The notes beneath the pieces were generated by a model that did not search any database, had not been told where the DNA came from, and saw only the letters and a program-made list of their open reading frames with translations. DNA of 64,000 nt from Salinispora pacifica CNR114. Its GTDB lineage: Bacteria > Actinomycetota > Actinomycetes > Mycobacteriales > Micromonosporaceae. The DNA is taken from positions 128 through 64,127 of the forward strand of contig NZ_AZWO01000020.1 in the NCBI RefSeq assembly GCF_000514775.1, given 5' to 3'. Both the position numbers and the translations under genes were made by a program. Below, piece after piece: positions 25,252 through 37,286 of the stretch; the stretch's first letter is position 1, and each line of letters begins with the position of its first letter.

Positions 25252-27021
25252 GTGACGGATACAACCGACCTTGCCGCGGTGTGGACGGCGACGACCGACG
25301 AACTGGCCGATGAGATCGTCTCCGCGCAGCAGCGGGCCTACCTACGGCTGACCCGGCTCCGCGCCATCGTCGAGGACACCGCGCTCGTCTCCGTCCCGGA
25401 CGCCTTCACCCGAGATGTCATCGAGTCCCGGCTCCGCCCGGCGATCACCGAGGCGCTCACCCGCCGGCTGGGGCGGCCCATCCAGGTAGCTGTCACCGTG
25501 CGAGCGCCGGAAGACGGCTCCGGCCGCCCGGCCGGCACCATCTACCACAGCGCCCCAAGCCCCGAGGTCGGTACGCCGCCCGGCGGCACCACCGGTGGTG
25601 CCGCGGGAGGGAACCCGGACGACGGCGTGGACCAACAGTTCCCGCTGATTCCCGGGCAGGCCCAACCGGAGCGCCGCGCCGCGGTGCCCGCCGGTTCGTA
25701 CGGCGAGCAGCCGACGTCGGTGTCCCAGGACGGCCAGGAGCCGTTGTTCGGCTCCGCTTTCGGCGGGCCGTCCCGAGGCGAGCGACTCGATGTTGACGAG
25801 CAGGCCCGCCTGGGCCCGCCGGTGTCCGAACGCCCCTTCGACGTCCGCTACCGCGCAGCGGCGGCGGAGCAGCGCGGGGGGCCGGCGCTGCCCCGGGAAC
25901 TCGGTACCGACAGCGGGCCGGGGCGGGTGGACCACCTGCCCCGACCCGGTGGCCGCGAGGACCGCCGGTTACCAACACCAGCCGACGGCGGTGGCAACCG
26001 GCTCAACCCGAAGTACATGTTCGAGACGTTCGTCATCGGTTCGTCCAATCGATTCGCCCATGCGGCTTCGGTGGCGGTCGCCGAGTCGCCGGCGAAGGCG
26101 TACAACCCGCTGTTCATCTACGGCAGCTCCGGGCTGGGCAAGACGCACCTGCTGCACGCGATCGGCCACTACGCCACCACGCTCGGCAACGCCAACTCGG
26201 TCCGGTACGTCTCGACCGAGGAGTTCACCAACGATTTCATCAACTCACTGCGCGACGACAAGACCAGCGCCTTCCAGCGCCGATACCGGGATGTCGACAT
26301 CCTCTTGATCGACGACATCCAGTTCCTGGAGAACCGGGAGCGAACGCAGGAGGAGTTCTTCCACACCTTCAACACGCTGCACAACGCCAACAAGCAGATC
26401 GTGATCACCTCCGACCGGTCACCGAAGCAGCTGGCGACCCTGGAGGACCGGTTGCGGACCCGGTTCGAGTGGGGTCTGCTCGCCGACATCCAGCCGCCAG
26501 ACCTGGAGACCCGGATCGCGATCCTGCAGAAGAAGGCCGCCCAGGAGCGGCTGTTCGCCCCGCCGGACGTACTCGAGTTCATCGCGTCCCGGGTGTCGAA
26601 CTCGATCCGAGAGCTTGAGGGCGCGCTGATCCGGGTCACCGCGTTCGCCAGCCTCACCCGGTCGTCGGTGGAGCTGTCGCTGGCCGAGGAGGTGCTGCGG
26701 GACTTCATCCCGGACGGCAGCGGACCAGAGATCACCGCCGACCAGATCATGGTGGCGACCGCCGACTATTTCGGGGTGAGTCTGGAGGACCTGCGTGGGC
26801 ACTCCCGCTCGCGGGTGCTCGTCAACGCCCGCCAGGTCGCCATGTACCTGTGCCGGGAGCTGACCGACCTGTCGCTGCCCCGAATCGGACAGGCATTCGG
26901 AGGGCGCGACCACACCACGGTCATGCACGCCGACCGCAAGATTCGTCAGCAGATGGCGGAACGGCGTTCGCTCTACAACCAGATCGCCGAACTCACCAAC
27001 CGGATCAAACAGAACACCTGA
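25252..27021 (+). CDS. dnaA: chromosomal replication initiator protein DnaA
   Basis: A 589-residue initiator that binds DnaA boxes and opens oriC. Domain I is at about residues 1-90. A long Gly/Pro-rich linker (about 90-240) is typical of G+C-rich actinobacteria. The AAA+ domain has [11 protein letters not shown] with Lys297, Walker [14 protein letters not shown] and sensor regions. The C-terminal domain has the DnaA signature [22 protein letters not shown] 25252 ([11 protein letters not shown]) is chosen; a GTG at 25132 would add 40 non-conserved residues and overlap the DnaA boxes. Confidence 0.97.
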   Translation: MTDTTDLAAVWTATTDELADEIVSAQQRAYLRLTRLRAIVEDTALVSVPDAFTRDVIESRLRPAITEALTRRLGRPIQVAVTVRAPEDGSGRPAGTIYHSAPSPEVGTPPGGTTGGAAGGNPDDGVDQQFPLIPGQAQPERRAAVPAGSYGEQPTSVSQDGQEPLFGSAFGGPSRGERLDVDEQARLGPPVSERPFDVRYRAAAAEQRGGPALPRELGTDSGPGRVDHLPRPGGREDRRLPTPADGGGNRLNPKYMFETFVIGSSNRFAHAASVAVAESPAKAYNPLFIYGSSGLGKTHLLHAIGHYATTLGNANSVRYVSTEEFTNDFINSLRDDKTSAFQRRYRDVDILLIDDIQFLENRERTQEEFFHTFNTLHNANKQIVITSDRSPKQLATLEDRLRTRFEWGLLADIQPPDLETRIAILQKKAAQERLFAPPDVLEFIASRVSNSIRELEGALIRVTAFASLTRSSVELSLAEEVLRDFIPDGSGPEITADQIMVATADYFGVSLEDLRGHSRSRVLVNARQVAMYLCRELTDLSLPRIGQAFGGRDHTTVMHADRKIRQQMAERRSLYNQIAELTNRIKQNT

Positions 27022-27838
27022 GGCCCCGCCGGCGCCCCCACCTGCCAGCGGATTGCCCGGAACCACCGAACCACCCGCCGAGCCACCGAACCGGCACCCA
27101 CAGCGGCGCTCCTTCGGCGCTCCACCATCCCCCACCGGACCGGACGACGGGACCCGGATCTGGGCCGTGGGGCGGACCCGGGCCGCCCGTCTCGGGACCG
27201 AGAGTCCCGCTCGTTGTCCACAGCCTCCGCCGCTGTGGGTGGAGAACGTGGGGCCATCACCTCCTCGTTATCCACAGGTTGTGGAAAAACCTGGGGGTAG
27301 TGCTGTGGACGCTTGGGGATAACGGGGTGGTTGTCCACCGAAGGCGGACCGGGTGTGGACAAGCTGTTGAAGGTTCTGGGGATAACTCGGGTCGAGCTAC
27401 GAGCGACGATCCACAGGCCTGGGGAAGAAGTCGGTGGATAACCGGTGGATAACCGGTGGACAACGGTGGACGGCCTGGGGGTAACTCTGGCCTGTGGATG
27501 ACAGCCCGGGTTTTCCCCGGGGTTCTCCACAGGAAACCCACCGGTGGGTACCCGGGCTGACCTGGGTCAACACAGGTTTTCCACAGTTTGCACAGGTGCG
27601 ACGAAGACGATGAGTTATATCTCTGAAGACAACAAAAACCAATCATCACCGTTGGACTTTCTGTGGATCGGGCCGCAGACCGCCGCAGCCGGTCAGCGGC
27701 ACCTGGACATGCATGGGGCCGGGCGTACCGCCGATGCCCGCGCGCCCTAAGGTGCCAGGAGAACCGGCACGCCCCGGCGGGTCGGTAGGCAGCGGTCGGC
27801 ATGAGAGAGTTGGCGCTGACGTTGACGCGGAGGCATTG
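27022..27838. other. oriC: chromosomal replication origin oriC
   Basis: The 817-bp gap between dnaA and dnaN is packed with DnaA boxes in both orientations from about 27214 to 27585. Examples are TTGTCCACA at 27214, TTATCCACA at 27268, TGTGGAAAA at 27280, TGTGGACAA at 27354, TGGGGATAA at 27314 and 27377, and TTTTCCACA at 27577. A triplet with 11-bp spacing (GGTGGATAA at 27433 and 27444, GGTGGACAA at 27455) puts three boxes on one helix face. An AT-rich stretch at 27608-27660 is the best candidate for the unwinding element. Confidence 0.95.
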
Positions 27839-28972
27839 ATGAAGTTCCGAGTAGAGCGCGACGCGCTCGCCGAGGCCGTGGCCTGGACCGCAAAGAGCCT
27901 GCCGAACCGTCCTTCGGTACCGGTGCTCGCCGGGGTGCTGCTCCGGGTCACCGACGGCAACCTGCAGGTCTCTGGCTTCGACTACGAGGTCTCCAGTCAG
28001 GTGACCGTCGAGGTGCAGGGAGACGCCGACGGCGCCGCCCTGGTCTCCGGCCGGCTCCTCGCTGAGATCACCAAGGCACTGCCGGCGAAGCCGGTCGACA
28101 TCGCGGCGGTCGGCGCCCACCTCGAACTCGTCTGCGGCAGCGCCCGGTTCACGCTGCCCACCATGCCGGTCGAGGACTATCCGACACTCCCGGAGATGCC
28201 GGTCAGCGCTGGCACCATCGACGCCGCCGCGTTCGCCGCCGCCGTCGCCCAGGTAGCCGTGGCGGCCGGCCGGGACGAGACCCTGCCGATGATGACCGGT
28301 GTCCGGCTGGAGCTCTCCGGCGGCACGTTGGCCATGCTCGCCACCGACCGCTACCGTCTCGCCCTGCGCGAGATCGAGTGGCACCCGGAAGACCCGGAGA
28401 TCAGCCTCAACGCGCTGGTGCCGGCCCGCACTCTGCACGACACCGCCAAGGCCCTGGGGACGCTCGGTGGCCAGGTAACCATGGCGCTCTCCCAGGGGGC
28501 GGCGGGCGAGGGCATGATCGGTTTCGTTGGCGGCCCCCGGCGCACCACCAGCCGACTCCTCGACGGCGCCAACTACCCGCCGGTCCGTTCGCTCTTCCCC
28601 GCCACTCACAATGCGCAGGCCCAGGTGCCGGTCAGCGCGCTTGTCGAGGTCGTCAAGCGGGTCGCGCTCGTCGCCGAGCGCACCACTCCGGTGCTGCTGA
28701 GCCTCAGCGGTGACGGACTGGTGGTCGAGGCCGGTGGCACCGAGGAGGCCCGCGCCAGCGAGGCGATGGAGGCCACCTTCAGCGGTGATCCGCTGACTGT
28801 TGGCTTCAACCCCCAATACCTGATCGACGGTCTCTCGAACATGGGGACCCAGTTCGCCGTTCTGTCGTTCGTTGACGCCTTCAAGCCGGCGGTGATTTCC
28901 CCCGTCGGCGAGGATGGTGAGATCGTGCCCGGGTACCGCTACCTCATCATGCCGATCCGCGTCTCCCGCTGA
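27839..28972 (+). CDS. dnaN: DNA polymerase III beta subunit (sliding clamp)
   Basis: A 377-residue clamp with the usual three-domain length. It opens MKFRVERDALAEAVAWTAKS, has LATDRYRLALREIEW near the end of domain 2, and ends with the typical YLIMPIRV. It encircles DNA and tethers the polymerase. ATG 27839 is preceded by GGAGG. Confidence 0.98.
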   Translation: MKFRVERDALAEAVAWTAKSLPNRPSVPVLAGVLLRVTDGNLQVSGFDYEVSSQVTVEVQGDADGAALVSGRLLAEITKALPAKPVDIAAVGAHLELVCGSARFTLPTMPVEDYPTLPEMPVSAGTIDAAAFAAAVAQVAVAAGRDETLPMMTGVRLELSGGTLAMLATDRYRLALREIEWHPEDPEISLNALVPARTLHDTAKALGTLGGQVTMALSQGAAGEGMIGFVGGPRRTTSRLLDGANYPPVRSLFPATHNAQAQVPVSALVEVVKRVALVAERTTPVLLSLSGDGLVVEAGGTEEARASEAMEATFSGDPLTVGFNPQYLIDGLSNMGTQFAVLSFVDAFKPAVISPVGEDGEIVPGYRYLIMPIRVSR

Positions 28973-29010
28973 TCGCACCCGAGACGAACACAACGCACGG
29001 AGGTACGGAC

Positions 29011-29883
29011 ATGCAGCTCGGCCTGGTAGGGCTCGGCCGGATGGGCGGCAACATGCGGGAGCGGCTGCGTGCCGCCGGGCATGAGGTGATCGGCTACGAC
29101 AACCATGCCGAGCTGAGCGACGTCGCGAGCCTGGCGGAGATGGCGCAGAAGCTGGACGCGCCCCGCGCGGTGTGGGTCATGGTCCCCGCCGCCGTCACCG
29201 ACGAGACCATCAACAAGATGGCGGAGGTGCTCGACGCCGGCGACATCATCGTTGACGGTGGCAACTCGCGGTTCAGCGACGATGCCCCGCGCGCCGAGCG
29301 GCTGAACGAGCGTGGCATCGGGTACGTCGACGTCGGTGTTTCCGGTGGCGTCTGGGGCCGGCAGAACGGGTACGCCCTCATGGTCGGCGGCGCCCAGGAA
29401 CATGTTGCCCGGTTGATGCCGATCTTCGAGGCGCTGAAGCCGGCCGGAGACTTCGGCTTCGTGCACGCTGGTCCGGTCGGTGCCGGGCACTACGCCAAGA
29501 TGGTGCACAACGGCGTCGAGTACGGTCTCATGCACGCCTACGCCGAGGGCTACGAACTGCTGGCCAAGTCTGAGCTGGTCACCGATGTTCCCGGTGTCTT
29601 CAAGTCCTGGCGGGAGGGAACGGTCGTCCGCTCCTGGCTGCTCGACCTCCTCGACCGGGCACTCGACGAGGACCCGGAGCTGGCCGAGTTGAGCCCCTAC
29701 ACCGAGGACACCGGCGAGGGGCGGTGGACCGTGGACGAGGCGGTCCGGCTCGCCGTTCCGATGAACGTCATCGCCGCCGCGCTCTTCGCCCGTTTCACCT
29801 CCCGGGAGGATGACTCGCCCGCGATGAAGGCGGTCGCCGCGCTGCGCCAGCAGTTCGGCGGGCACGCCGTTCGCAAGCGCTGA
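29011..29883 (+). CDS. gnd: 6-phosphogluconate dehydrogenase, decarboxylating (short type)
   Basis: A 290-residue enzyme of the pentose phosphate pathway, short bacterial form. The Rossmann motif [12 protein letters not shown] opens the protein. [20 protein letters not shown] carries the substrate site, and the catalytic lysine is in [14 protein letters not shown]. Short forms commonly use NAD. ATG 29011 has GGAGG upstream. It sits between dnaN and recF, its standard actinobacterial place. Confidence 0.95.
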   Translation: MQLGLVGLGRMGGNMRERLRAAGHEVIGYDNHAELSDVASLAEMAQKLDAPRAVWVMVPAAVTDETINKMAEVLDAGDIIVDGGNSRFSDDAPRAERLNERGIGYVDVGVSGGVWGRQNGYALMVGGAQEHVARLMPIFEALKPAGDFGFVHAGPVGAGHYAKMVHNGVEYGLMHAYAEGYELLAKSELVTDVPGVFKSWREGTVVRSWLLDLLDRALDEDPELAELSPYTEDTGEGRWTVDEAVRLAVPMNVIAAALFARFTSREDDSPAMKAVAALRQQFGGHAVRKR

Positions 29884-29897
29884 CGGCTCCACCACCC

Positions 29898-31031
29898 GTG
29901 TACGTTCGCCGGCTGGAACTCGTTGACTTCCGCTCGTACGAGCGGGTCGGCGTGGATCTTGAGCCGGGGGCGAACATCCTGGTCGGTCCGAACGGGGTGG
30001 GCAAGACCAACCTGATCGAGGCGCTTGGCTATGTGGCGACCCTGGACTCCCACCGGGTCGCCACGGACGCACCGTTGGTCCGGATGGGTGCCGCCGCGGG
30101 GATCATCCGCTGCGCCGTGGTGCACGAGGGGCGGGAGCTGCTGGTCGAGCTGGAGATCGTTCCGGGGCGGGCGAACCGGGCCCGGCTCGGTCGGTCCCCG
30201 GCCCGGCGGTCCCGGGACGTGCTCGGTGCCCTGCGGCTGGTGCTCTTCGCCCCGGAGGACCTGGAGCTGATCCGGGGCGACCCGGCGCAGCGGCGCCGCT
30301 ACCTCGACGATCTGCTGGTGCTCCGGCAGCCCCGGTTCGCCGGGGTGCGGGCCGACTACGAACGGGTGCTCCGGCAGCGGAACGCTCTGCTGCGCACCGC
30401 GTACCTGGCGCGTAAGACCGGCGGTACCCGCGGCGGTGACCTCTCCACCCTCGCCGTCTGGGACGACCACCTCGCGCGGCACGGTGCCGAGCTGCTCGCC
30501 GGTCGGCTCGACCTCGTCGCCGCACTCACCCCTCACGTCACCCGGGCGTACGACGCGGTGGCCGCCGGTAGGGGCGCGGCCGGCATCACATACCGATCGT
30601 CGGTCGAATCGGTCAGCCCCGCCGCTGACCGGGCGGCGCTGACCGCGGCGCTGAGCGACGCGCTCGCCGCCGGCCGGTCAGCCGAGATCGAGCGAGGGAC
30701 CACCCTGGTCGGCCCGCACCGGGACGAGCTCACCCTCACGCTGGGGCCACTACCCGCGAAGGGGTACGCCAGCCACGGCGAGTCCTGGTCGTTGGCGCTG
30801 GCGCTCCGGCTGGCCGGGTACGACCTACTGCGCGCTGACGGGATCGAGCCGGTGCTGGTGCTGGACGACGTCTTCGCCGAGTTGGACACCGGCCGACGGG
30901 ACCGCCTCGCCGAGCTGGTCGGTGCGGCGAGCCAACTCCTGGTGACCTGTGCGGTGGCAGAAGATCTCCCCGCGCGTCTGCACGGGGCGCGGTTCGTTGT
31001 CCGCGAGGGGGAGGTGCAGCGTGTCGGATGA
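29898..31031 (+). CDS. recF: DNA replication and repair protein RecF
   Basis: A 377-residue SMC-like ATPase that helps load RecA at gaps. Walker A is GPNGVGKTN at residues 30-38. The ABC signature region is near [20 protein letters not shown], and Walker B is [16 protein letters not shown] 29898 starts [14 protein letters not shown]. It begins 14 bp after gnd, and its end overlaps the next gene by 11 bp. Confidence 0.96.
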   Translation: MYVRRLELVDFRSYERVGVDLEPGANILVGPNGVGKTNLIEALGYVATLDSHRVATDAPLVRMGAAAGIIRCAVVHEGRELLVELEIVPGRANRARLGRSPARRSRDVLGALRLVLFAPEDLELIRGDPAQRRRYLDDLLVLRQPRFAGVRADYERVLRQRNALLRTAYLARKTGGTRGGDLSTLAVWDDHLARHGAELLAGRLDLVAALTPHVTRAYDAVAAGRGAAGITYRSSVESVSPAADRAALTAALSDALAAGRSAEIERGTTLVGPHRDELTLTLGPLPAKGYASHGESWSLALALRLAGYDLLRADGIEPVLVLDDVFAELDTGRRDRLAELVGAASQLLVTCAVAEDLPARLHGARFVVREGEVQRVG

Positions 31032-31617
31032 GGCGGAACCCACCGCCGCCCCCCGTGCGGCGGGGGATACCGGAGCGGACGGGGCGGCCCCGGCAGCGGA
31101 GGCCGGCGCGGAGGCGCCGGCCGGGCCGCAGCTCGCGCGGGCGGTGCTGGATGCGGCGAAGGCACGGCGTCAGGCGGCGCAGCCGCAACGGCGCGGCCGC
31201 AACAGCGGGGTGAGCGGTGGGGGGCGACGGCCGCGGGGCTACTCCGGCCCGGGGCCGGACCCGCGCGACCCGCAGCCACTCGGCGCGGTGCTGGACCGGC
31301 TGGTGAAGGCCCGGGGCTGGCAGCAACCGGCGGCCGAGGCCACGGTTTTCGGCGCCTGGGAACGGGTGGTCGGCCCGGACGTGGCCCAGCACAGCCGGCC
31401 GGTGAAGCTGGAAGGGGGTGAGCTGACCGTGGAGGCGCGCTCGACCGCCTGGGCCACCCAGCTCCGGCTGCTCGCCGGCTCGCTACTGCAGCAGATCGCC
31501 AGCGAGGTGGGCCACAACGTCGTACGCCGGCTGCACATCCACGGTCCGGCCGCGCCGTCCTGGTCGCGTGGCCCTCGTCGGGTGCGGGGCCGCGGCCCCC
31601 GGGACACCTACGGCTGA
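31021..31617 (+). CDS. DUF721 family protein
   Basis: A 198-residue protein with a C-terminal DUF721 (DciA-related) domain: [56 protein letters not shown]. In bacteria lacking DnaC or DnaI, DciA-type proteins load the DnaB helicase; whether this actinobacterial form does so is inference. The first 90 residues are Ala/Gly/Arg-rich and disordered. GTG 31021 overlaps recF by 11 bp. The gene's end overlaps the convergent gene by 10 bp. Confidence 0.85.
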   Translation: MSDEAEPTAAPRAAGDTGADGAAPAAEAGAEAPAGPQLARAVLDAAKARRQAAQPQRRGRNSGVSGGGRRPRGYSGPGPDPRDPQPLGAVLDRLVKARGWQQPAAEATVFGAWERVVGPDVAQHSRPVKLEGGELTVEARSTAWATQLRLLAGSLLQQIASEVGHNVVRRLHIHGPAAPSWSRGPRRVRGRGPRDTYG

Positions 31618-32189
31618 ACGACCCGGCGGGGTGCCACCGACTCCGCGTAGACCGCGAAGCCCCGCTCGGCGCAGCGACGGTAGAACGCGGCGAGAACGCT
31701 CAGCTCCGCGCAGGTGAAGGTCCACTGCGGCGGCGCTCCGCTGTCGTCGCGGAGCCGGTCCAGCCGGCTGTCCAGCCAACGCAGCTGCTGCTCGGCCAGG
31801 CGTCCGTCGCCGAGTAGCGCGCGGAGTACCGCGCTGACGGTCTCGAAGGTGACTGCCTCGCCGACTGCTCGGTGCCGCGCCACGAACCGCTCGACTCCGT
31901 CGGCGATCCACCCGCAGCCGTCCGGGTCGATCACCGGGTCCTCGTCCTCCTCCGAGTTCTCTGTGGCGTACAGCACATTATCCAAGCCGAGGATCAGATC
32001 GACCAGCTCGGTGTACGCGGTTGCCCGGACCGTGCCGGTCTTGGCGATCAGCTCGGCGAGCGCGGCGGTCGGTGCGGAGATCTTCGGCATATCGACGATC
32101 TCCCCGAAGTCCACGAACTCCGCCGGCGCGACCGGTTCGTAGAAGCGGCCGGTCCGCGGCCAGTTCACCACGACGTTGTCCAGCCCCAT
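31608..32189 (-). CDS. conserved hypothetical protein
   Basis: A 193-residue soluble, acidic, mostly helical protein (GLDNVVVNWPRTGRFYEPVA; FTCAELSVLAAFYRRCAERG at the end). I do not recognise a domain. It is the only leftward gene in the dnaN-gyrA block. It overlaps the DUF721 gene tail to tail by 10 bp and is divergent from gyrB. Confidence 0.7.
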   Translation of the reverse strand: MGLDNVVVNWPRTGRFYEPVAPAEFVDFGEIVDMPKISAPTAALAELIAKTGTVRATAYTELVDLILGLDNVLYATENSEEDEDPVIDPDGCGWIADGVERFVARHRAVGEAVTFETVSAVLRALLGDGRLAEQQLRWLDSRLDRLRDDSGAPPQWTFTCAELSVLAAFYRRCAERGFAVYAESVAPRRVVQP

Positions 32190-32684
32190 CTGGTGTCACC
32201 TCTCAAGCCCAAACTCCGTACGAACGCGTCGATCGTCCGGTTCCAGCCGGCAAAGATCAAGCCGGAGTTCGTCGCGAGATGGACACACATTGGGCGGGAG
32301 CGGCGCCGGCCGGTGCGAGCCTACGGTCGGCTCGGTGTACGTAGGGGGAGTCGTGGAGTGAGCAGTCGGCCGGCTATGAAGGTCTCAGCCGCCGCGCAAG
32401 GGGTGCCGAGTGGTGGATCTGTCGCCGACGCACAGTAGGATTGGGCCTGAGACGAAGACCCGGTGCGGAGCGATGAAACCCGGGGCCAACATGGGCCCGA
32501 GATCATCGTTCCACATCAGGTCGAGCCGATCGCGATCCGCGGGCACCCGCGGCGGCCGGCGCGTTCGACCCCCGGCCCGGACCACTCTCCGGTGCCGGTC
32601 CGCGCGCCCGACGTCGCGTTCTGTCCGCCGAACCCCGTGACCGGTCGCGCCAGTGGTGTGGCCGACGCGAGAAAGTGGCCGAGG
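32190..32684. other. region upstream of gyrB
   Basis: A 495-bp gap between divergent genes, expected to hold promoters for gyrB and the leftward hypothetical gene. A -10-like TAGGAT occurs near 32437 with no good -35. The gyrB frame stays open back to 32463, but the translated upstream part is not GyrB-like. Confidence 0.5.
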
Positions 32685-34631
32685 GTGGCAGCGCAGGACA
32701 AGCAGGAGTACGGCGCAGAGTCGATCACCGTCCTCGAAGGGTTGGAGGCGGTCCGTAAACGCCCCGGTATGTACATCGGGTCCACCGGCGAACGCGGTCT
32801 GCACCACCTGGTGTGGGAGGTCGTGGACAACGCGGTGGACGAGGCGCTGGCCGGGCACTGCGACACCATCGACGTGGTGCTGCTCGCCGATGGTGGGGTT
32901 CGGGTCACCGACAACGGCCGTGGCTTCCCGGTCGACCCGCATCCGAAGCTCAAGAAGCCGGGTGTGGAGGTGGCGCTGACCGTGCTGCACGCCGGCGGCA
33001 AGTTCGACGGCAAGGCGTACGCCGTCTCCGGTGGCCTGCACGGCGTCGGTGTGTCGGTCGTGAACGCCCTCTCCACCCGGATGGCTGTCGAGATCCAGAA
33101 GGACGGCTACTTCTGGCGGCAGTCGTACACGGACTCGAAGCCGACGCCGCTGGAGAAGGGGGAGCCGACCGACGCCACCGGCTCGGCGGTCTCCTTCTGG
33201 CCCGATCCGACGGTCTTCGAGACCGTTAGTTTCGACTTCCAGACCATCTACCGTCGGCTCCAGGAGATGGCCTTCCTCAACCGGGGTCTGACCATCCACT
33301 TCCTCGACGAGCGCGTCGACGAGGGCGATGACAGCAAGATGCGCGAGGTCACCTTCTGCTACCAGGGTGGCATCGCCGACTTCGTCCGGCACCTGAACGC
33401 CTCGAAGACCTCGATCCACAAGTCGGTGGTCGAGTTCGGCACCGAGGAAGACGGGATGTCGGTCGAGATCGCCATGCAGTGGAACGAGTCGTATGGCGAG
33501 TCGGTCTACACCTTCGCCAACAACATCAACACGCATGAGGGCGGCACCCACGAGGAAGGCTTCCGGTCGGCGCTGACCAGCGTCATCAACCGGTACGGTG
33601 CGGAGAAGCGGCTCCTCAAGAGTGACGAGAAGCTCTCCGGGGAGGACATCCGGGAGGGGCTGGCGGCGATCATCTCGGTGAAGCTGACCAACCCGCAGTT
33701 CGAGGGGCAGACCAAGACCAAGCTGGGCAACACCCCGGTCAAGAGCTTCGTGCAGCGGGTCTGCAACGAGTGGCTGGTTGACTGGCTGGACCGAAACCCG
33801 GCCGAGGCGAAGGTCATCATCACCAAGGCCTCCCAGGCCGCGCGCGCCCGGGTCGCCGCCCAGCAGGCCCGCAAGCTGGCCCGGCGTAAGTCGTTGCTGG
33901 AGTCCGGCTCGATGCCGGGCAAACTGGCCGACTGCCAGTCAACTGATCCCCGTGAGTGTGAGGTCTTCATCGTTGAGGGCGACTCGGCAGGCGGCTCCGC
34001 CAAGCAGGGGCGCGACCCGCGGACGCAGGCGATCCTGCCGATCCGCGGCAAGATCCTCAATGTGGAGAAGGCGCGGATCGATCGGGTTCTGAAGAACAAC
34101 GAGGTCCAGGCGCTGATCACCGCGCTCGGCACGGGTATCCACGACGACTTCGACATCGAGAAGCTGCGGTACCACAAGATCGTGTTGATGGCTGACGCGG
34201 ACGTCGATGGTCAGCACATTCAGACGCTGCTGCTGACGCTGCTCTTCCGCTTCATGCGGCCGCTGGTCGAGCTGGGGCACGTCTACCTGGCCGCCCCGCC
34301 GCTCTACAAGATCAAGTGGAACCGGAAGGGCGACGACGCGCAGTACGCGTATTCGGACCGAGAGCGGGACGGTCTGATCACCCTGCGGCAGCAGAAGAAG
34401 CCCAACGCCAAGCCGGACGACATCCAGCGGTTCAAGGGGCTCGGCGAGATGAACTATCCCGAGCTGTGGGAGACCACGATGAACCCGGCCACACGCACCC
34501 TGCGGCAGGTGACGCTCGATGACGCGGCGACCGCGGACGAGCTGTTTAGCGTGCTGATGGGCGAGGATGTCGAAGCTCGTCGCTCGTTTATCCAGCGTAA
34601 CGCCAAGGACGTACGGTTCCTGGACATCTGA
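32685..34631 (+). CDS. gyrB: DNA gyrase subunit B
   Basis: The 648-residue ATPase subunit of gyrase. The GHKL ATPase domain has [22 protein letters not shown] and [14 protein letters not shown]. The TOPRIM domain has [14 protein letters not shown] from Glu431, then [10 protein letters not shown]. The C-terminus [14 protein letters not shown] is the family end. GTG 32685 ([13 protein letters not shown]) is the most likely start; GTG 32658 would add nine residues. Confidence 0.97.
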   Translation: MAAQDKQEYGAESITVLEGLEAVRKRPGMYIGSTGERGLHHLVWEVVDNAVDEALAGHCDTIDVVLLADGGVRVTDNGRGFPVDPHPKLKKPGVEVALTVLHAGGKFDGKAYAVSGGLHGVGVSVVNALSTRMAVEIQKDGYFWRQSYTDSKPTPLEKGEPTDATGSAVSFWPDPTVFETVSFDFQTIYRRLQEMAFLNRGLTIHFLDERVDEGDDSKMREVTFCYQGGIADFVRHLNASKTSIHKSVVEFGTEEDGMSVEIAMQWNESYGESVYTFANNINTHEGGTHEEGFRSALTSVINRYGAEKRLLKSDEKLSGEDIREGLAAIISVKLTNPQFEGQTKTKLGNTPVKSFVQRVCNEWLVDWLDRNPAEAKVIITKASQAARARVAAQQARKLARRKSLLESGSMPGKLADCQSTDPRECEVFIVEGDSAGGSAKQGRDPRTQAILPIRGKILNVEKARIDRVLKNNEVQALITALGTGIHDDFDIEKLRYHKIVLMADADVDGQHIQTLLLTLLFRFMRPLVELGHVYLAAPPLYKIKWNRKGDDAQYAYSDRERDGLITLRQQKKPNAKPDDIQRFKGLGEMNYPELWETTMNPATRTLRQVTLDDAATADELFSVLMGEDVEARRSFIQRNAKDVRFLDI

Positions 34632-34673
34632 GACCTGCTCGGGTCTGGTCCGGCGAACGCGGCGCGACTCGGT

Positions 34674-34725
34674 GAATCCACAGAGTTATCCACAGCCAGG
34701 CCGGTTTCCACAGCGGTTATCCACA
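34674..34725. other. DnaA boxes upstream of gyrA
   Basis: In the 131-bp gyrB-gyrA gap there are two perfect DnaA boxes (TTATCCACA at 34686-34694 and 34717-34725) and two degenerate ones (GAATCCACA at 34674, GTTTCCACA at 34704). All face the same way. A short inverted repeat GACTC-T-GAGTC is at 34736-34746, just before the gyrA ribosome site. Confidence 0.85.
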
Positions 34726-34762
34726 GCACAAAAGCGACTCTGAGTCTGATAAGGGTTAACAA

Positions 34763-37282
34763 GTGACCGATACCCCCGAGTCCACACCGAACGAGTCCGA
34801 CACCTCCGAGACCGCCGGCGCCGTCGTGGCGCACGACCGGATCGAGCCGGTCGGTCTCGAGGTGGAGATGCAGCGCTCCTACCTCGACTACGCCATGAGC
34901 GTGATCGTCGGGCGGGCACTGCCGGACGTCCGGGACGGGCTGAAGCCGGTCCACCGCAAGATCCTCTACGCGATGTTCGACTCGGGGTACCGGCCCGACC
35001 GGGGGTACGTGAAGTGCTCCCGGGTGGTCGGCGACGTGATGGGCCAGTTCCACCCGCACGGTGACTCGGCGATCTACGACGCCTTGGTCCGGATGGCCCA
35101 ACCCTGGGCGCTGCGCTACCCGCTGGTGGACGGCAACGGCAACTTCGGGTCCCCGGGCAACGATCCGGCAGCGGCGATGCGGTACACCGAGTGCAAGCTC
35201 CAACCGCTGGCGATGGAGATGCTGCGGGACATCGACGAGGACACCGTCGACCTGCAGGACAACTACGACGGCCGGGCCAAGGAGCCCACGATCCTGCCGT
35301 CCCGAATCCCCAACCTGCTGGTCAACGGCTCCGAAGGTATCGCGGTCGGGATGGCCACCAAGATCCCACCGCACAACCTGCGGGAGATCGGTGCGGCGGT
35401 GCAGTGGTGCCTGGAGCACCCGGAGGCCGACGAGGCGAGCACCCTGGAAGCCCTCCTGGGGATCGTCAGAGGGCCGGACTTCCCGACCCACGGCCTGATC
35501 GTCGGCCAGGCGGGAATCCAGGACGCGTACCGCACCGGTCGTGGTTCGATCCGGATGCGCGCCGTGGTCGAGGTCGAGGAGGACAAGCGGGGCCGCCCGG
35601 CACTGGTGGTCAGCGAGCTGCCGTACCAGGTGAACCCGGACAACCTGGCCGAGCGGATCGCCGAGCTGATCAAGGAGGGGAAGCTCGGCGGAATCGCCGA
35701 CATCCGGGACGAGTCCTCCGGCCGCACCGGCCTGCGCCTGGTGCTGGTACTCAAGCGCGACGCGGTCGCCAAGGTGGTGCTGAACAACCTCTACAAGCAC
35801 ACCCAGCTGCAGGAGACCTTCGGCGCGAACATGCTGGCGCTGGTGGACGGTGTGCCGCGCACGCTGAACCTGGCCCAGTTCATCCGCTACTACGTCGATC
35901 ACCAGATCGAGGTGATCCGCCGGCGGACGGCGTACCGGCTGCGTAAGGCCGAGGAGCGGGCGCACATCCTGCGGGGTCTGTCGAAGGCGCTGGACGCCCT
36001 CGACGAGGTGATCGCGCTGATCCGGCGCTCGCCGACGGTGGACGATGCGCGGCAGGGCCTGATCCGGTTGCTGGACATCGACGAGATCCAGGCGACCGCG
36101 ATCCTGGACATGCAGCTGCGCCGGCTGGCCGCGCTGGAGCGGCAGCGAATCCTCGACGACCTGGCGAAGCTGGAGCTGGAGATCGCCGACTTCAAGGACA
36201 TCCTGGCGAAGCCGGAGCGGCAGCGGCGGATCGTCTCGGAGGAGTTGGGCGAGATCGTCGCGAAGTGGGGCGACGACCGGCGTACCCAGATCATTCCGTT
36301 CGACGGCGAGGTCTCGATGGAGGACCTGATCGCCCGCGAGGACGTCGTGGTCACCATCACCCGAACCGGGTACGCGAAGCGCACCAAGGTGGACGCGTAC
36401 CGGTCGCAGCGGCGGGGCGGCAAGGGGGTCAGTGGCGCCTCCCTGCGGCAGGATGACATCGTCAGCCACTTCTTCGTGTGCTCGACGCACGACTGGATTT
36501 TGTTCTTCACCAACAAGGGCCGGGTGTACCGGGCCAAGGCGTACGAGCTCCCCGAAGCCAGTAGGGTGGCCAAAGGCCAGCACGTGGCCAATCTGCTCGC
36601 CTTCCAACCAGACGAGCAGATCGCACAGATCATCGAGATTTCCGACTACCAGGTCGCCCCCTACCTGGTTCTGGCCACGAAGAACGGAGTGGTAAAGAAG
36701 ACCAGACTTGAGGAGTTCGACTCCAACCGGTCCGGCGGCATCATCGCGGTCAACCTGCGCGAGGACGACGAACTGGTCGGTGCCGCCCTGGTGGCGCCGG
36801 AGCAGGATCTCCTGCTGGTGTCGAAGAACGCCCTGGCGATCCGGTTCAACGCCTCCGACGAGGCGCTGCGGCCAATGGGGCGGGCTACCTCGGGCGTGAT
36901 CGGGATGCGGTTCAGCGAGGACGACGAGTTGCTCGCGATGGAGGTCGTCCGGCACGGCTTGGACGTCCTGGTGGCCACCAATGGTGGATACGCGAAACGT
37001 ACTCCGATCGAGGAATACCCGGTCCAGGGCCGGGGAGGTAAAGGCGTGCTGACTGCGAAGATCACCGAGCGGCGCGGTGGTCTGGTCGGTGCTGTGGTGA
37101 TCGACCCGGACGACGAGCTCTTCGCTATCACCAGTAACGGTGGTGTCATTCGGACTCCGGTGAAGCCTGTACGCCGTACGCGCGACCGGAACACAATGGG
37201 GGTCAAGCTGATGGACCTTCCGGATGGCGTAACCATCGTGGCGATTGCTCGCAATGCCGACGAGCCTGACGAACAGGACTAG
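34763..37282 (+). CDS. gyrA: DNA gyrase subunit A
   Basis: The 839-residue DNA-cleaving subunit. The catalytic tyrosine lies in [10 protein letters not shown] at Tyr141. The quinolone region reads [15 protein letters not shown], with Ser102 and Asp106 at the two classical resistance positions, both as in sensitive enzymes. The C-terminal wrapping domain has the GyrA box QRRGGKG from residue 549. GTG 34763 follows AAGGG. Several DnaA boxes lie directly upstream. Confidence 0.97.
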   Translation: MTDTPESTPNESDTSETAGAVVAHDRIEPVGLEVEMQRSYLDYAMSVIVGRALPDVRDGLKPVHRKILYAMFDSGYRPDRGYVKCSRVVGDVMGQFHPHGDSAIYDALVRMAQPWALRYPLVDGNGNFGSPGNDPAAAMRYTECKLQPLAMEMLRDIDEDTVDLQDNYDGRAKEPTILPSRIPNLLVNGSEGIAVGMATKIPPHNLREIGAAVQWCLEHPEADEASTLEALLGIVRGPDFPTHGLIVGQAGIQDAYRTGRGSIRMRAVVEVEEDKRGRPALVVSELPYQVNPDNLAERIAELIKEGKLGGIADIRDESSGRTGLRLVLVLKRDAVAKVVLNNLYKHTQLQETFGANMLALVDGVPRTLNLAQFIRYYVDHQIEVIRRRTAYRLRKAEERAHILRGLSKALDALDEVIALIRRSPTVDDARQGLIRLLDIDEIQATAILDMQLRRLAALERQRILDDLAKLELEIADFKDILAKPERQRRIVSEELGEIVAKWGDDRRTQIIPFDGEVSMEDLIAREDVVVTITRTGYAKRTKVDAYRSQRRGGKGVSGASLRQDDIVSHFFVCSTHDWILFFTNKGRVYRAKAYELPEASRVAKGQHVANLLAFQPDEQIAQIIEISDYQVAPYLVLATKNGVVKKTRLEEFDSNRSGGIIAVNLREDDELVGAALVAPEQDLLLVSKNALAIRFNASDEALRPMGRATSGVIGMRFSEDDELLAMEVVRHGLDVLVATNGGYAKRTPIEEYPVQGRGGKGVLTAKITERRGGLVGAVVIDPDDELFAITSNGGVIRTPVKPVRRTRDRNTMGVKLMDLPDGVTIVAIARNADEPDEQD

Positions 37283-37286
37283 TTGC

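Noticed and set aside
27257..28993. Long open frame antisense to dnaN and running into oriC
   Set aside because: Its sequence is low complexity, it crosses the DnaA boxes, and dnaN on the other strand is certain.
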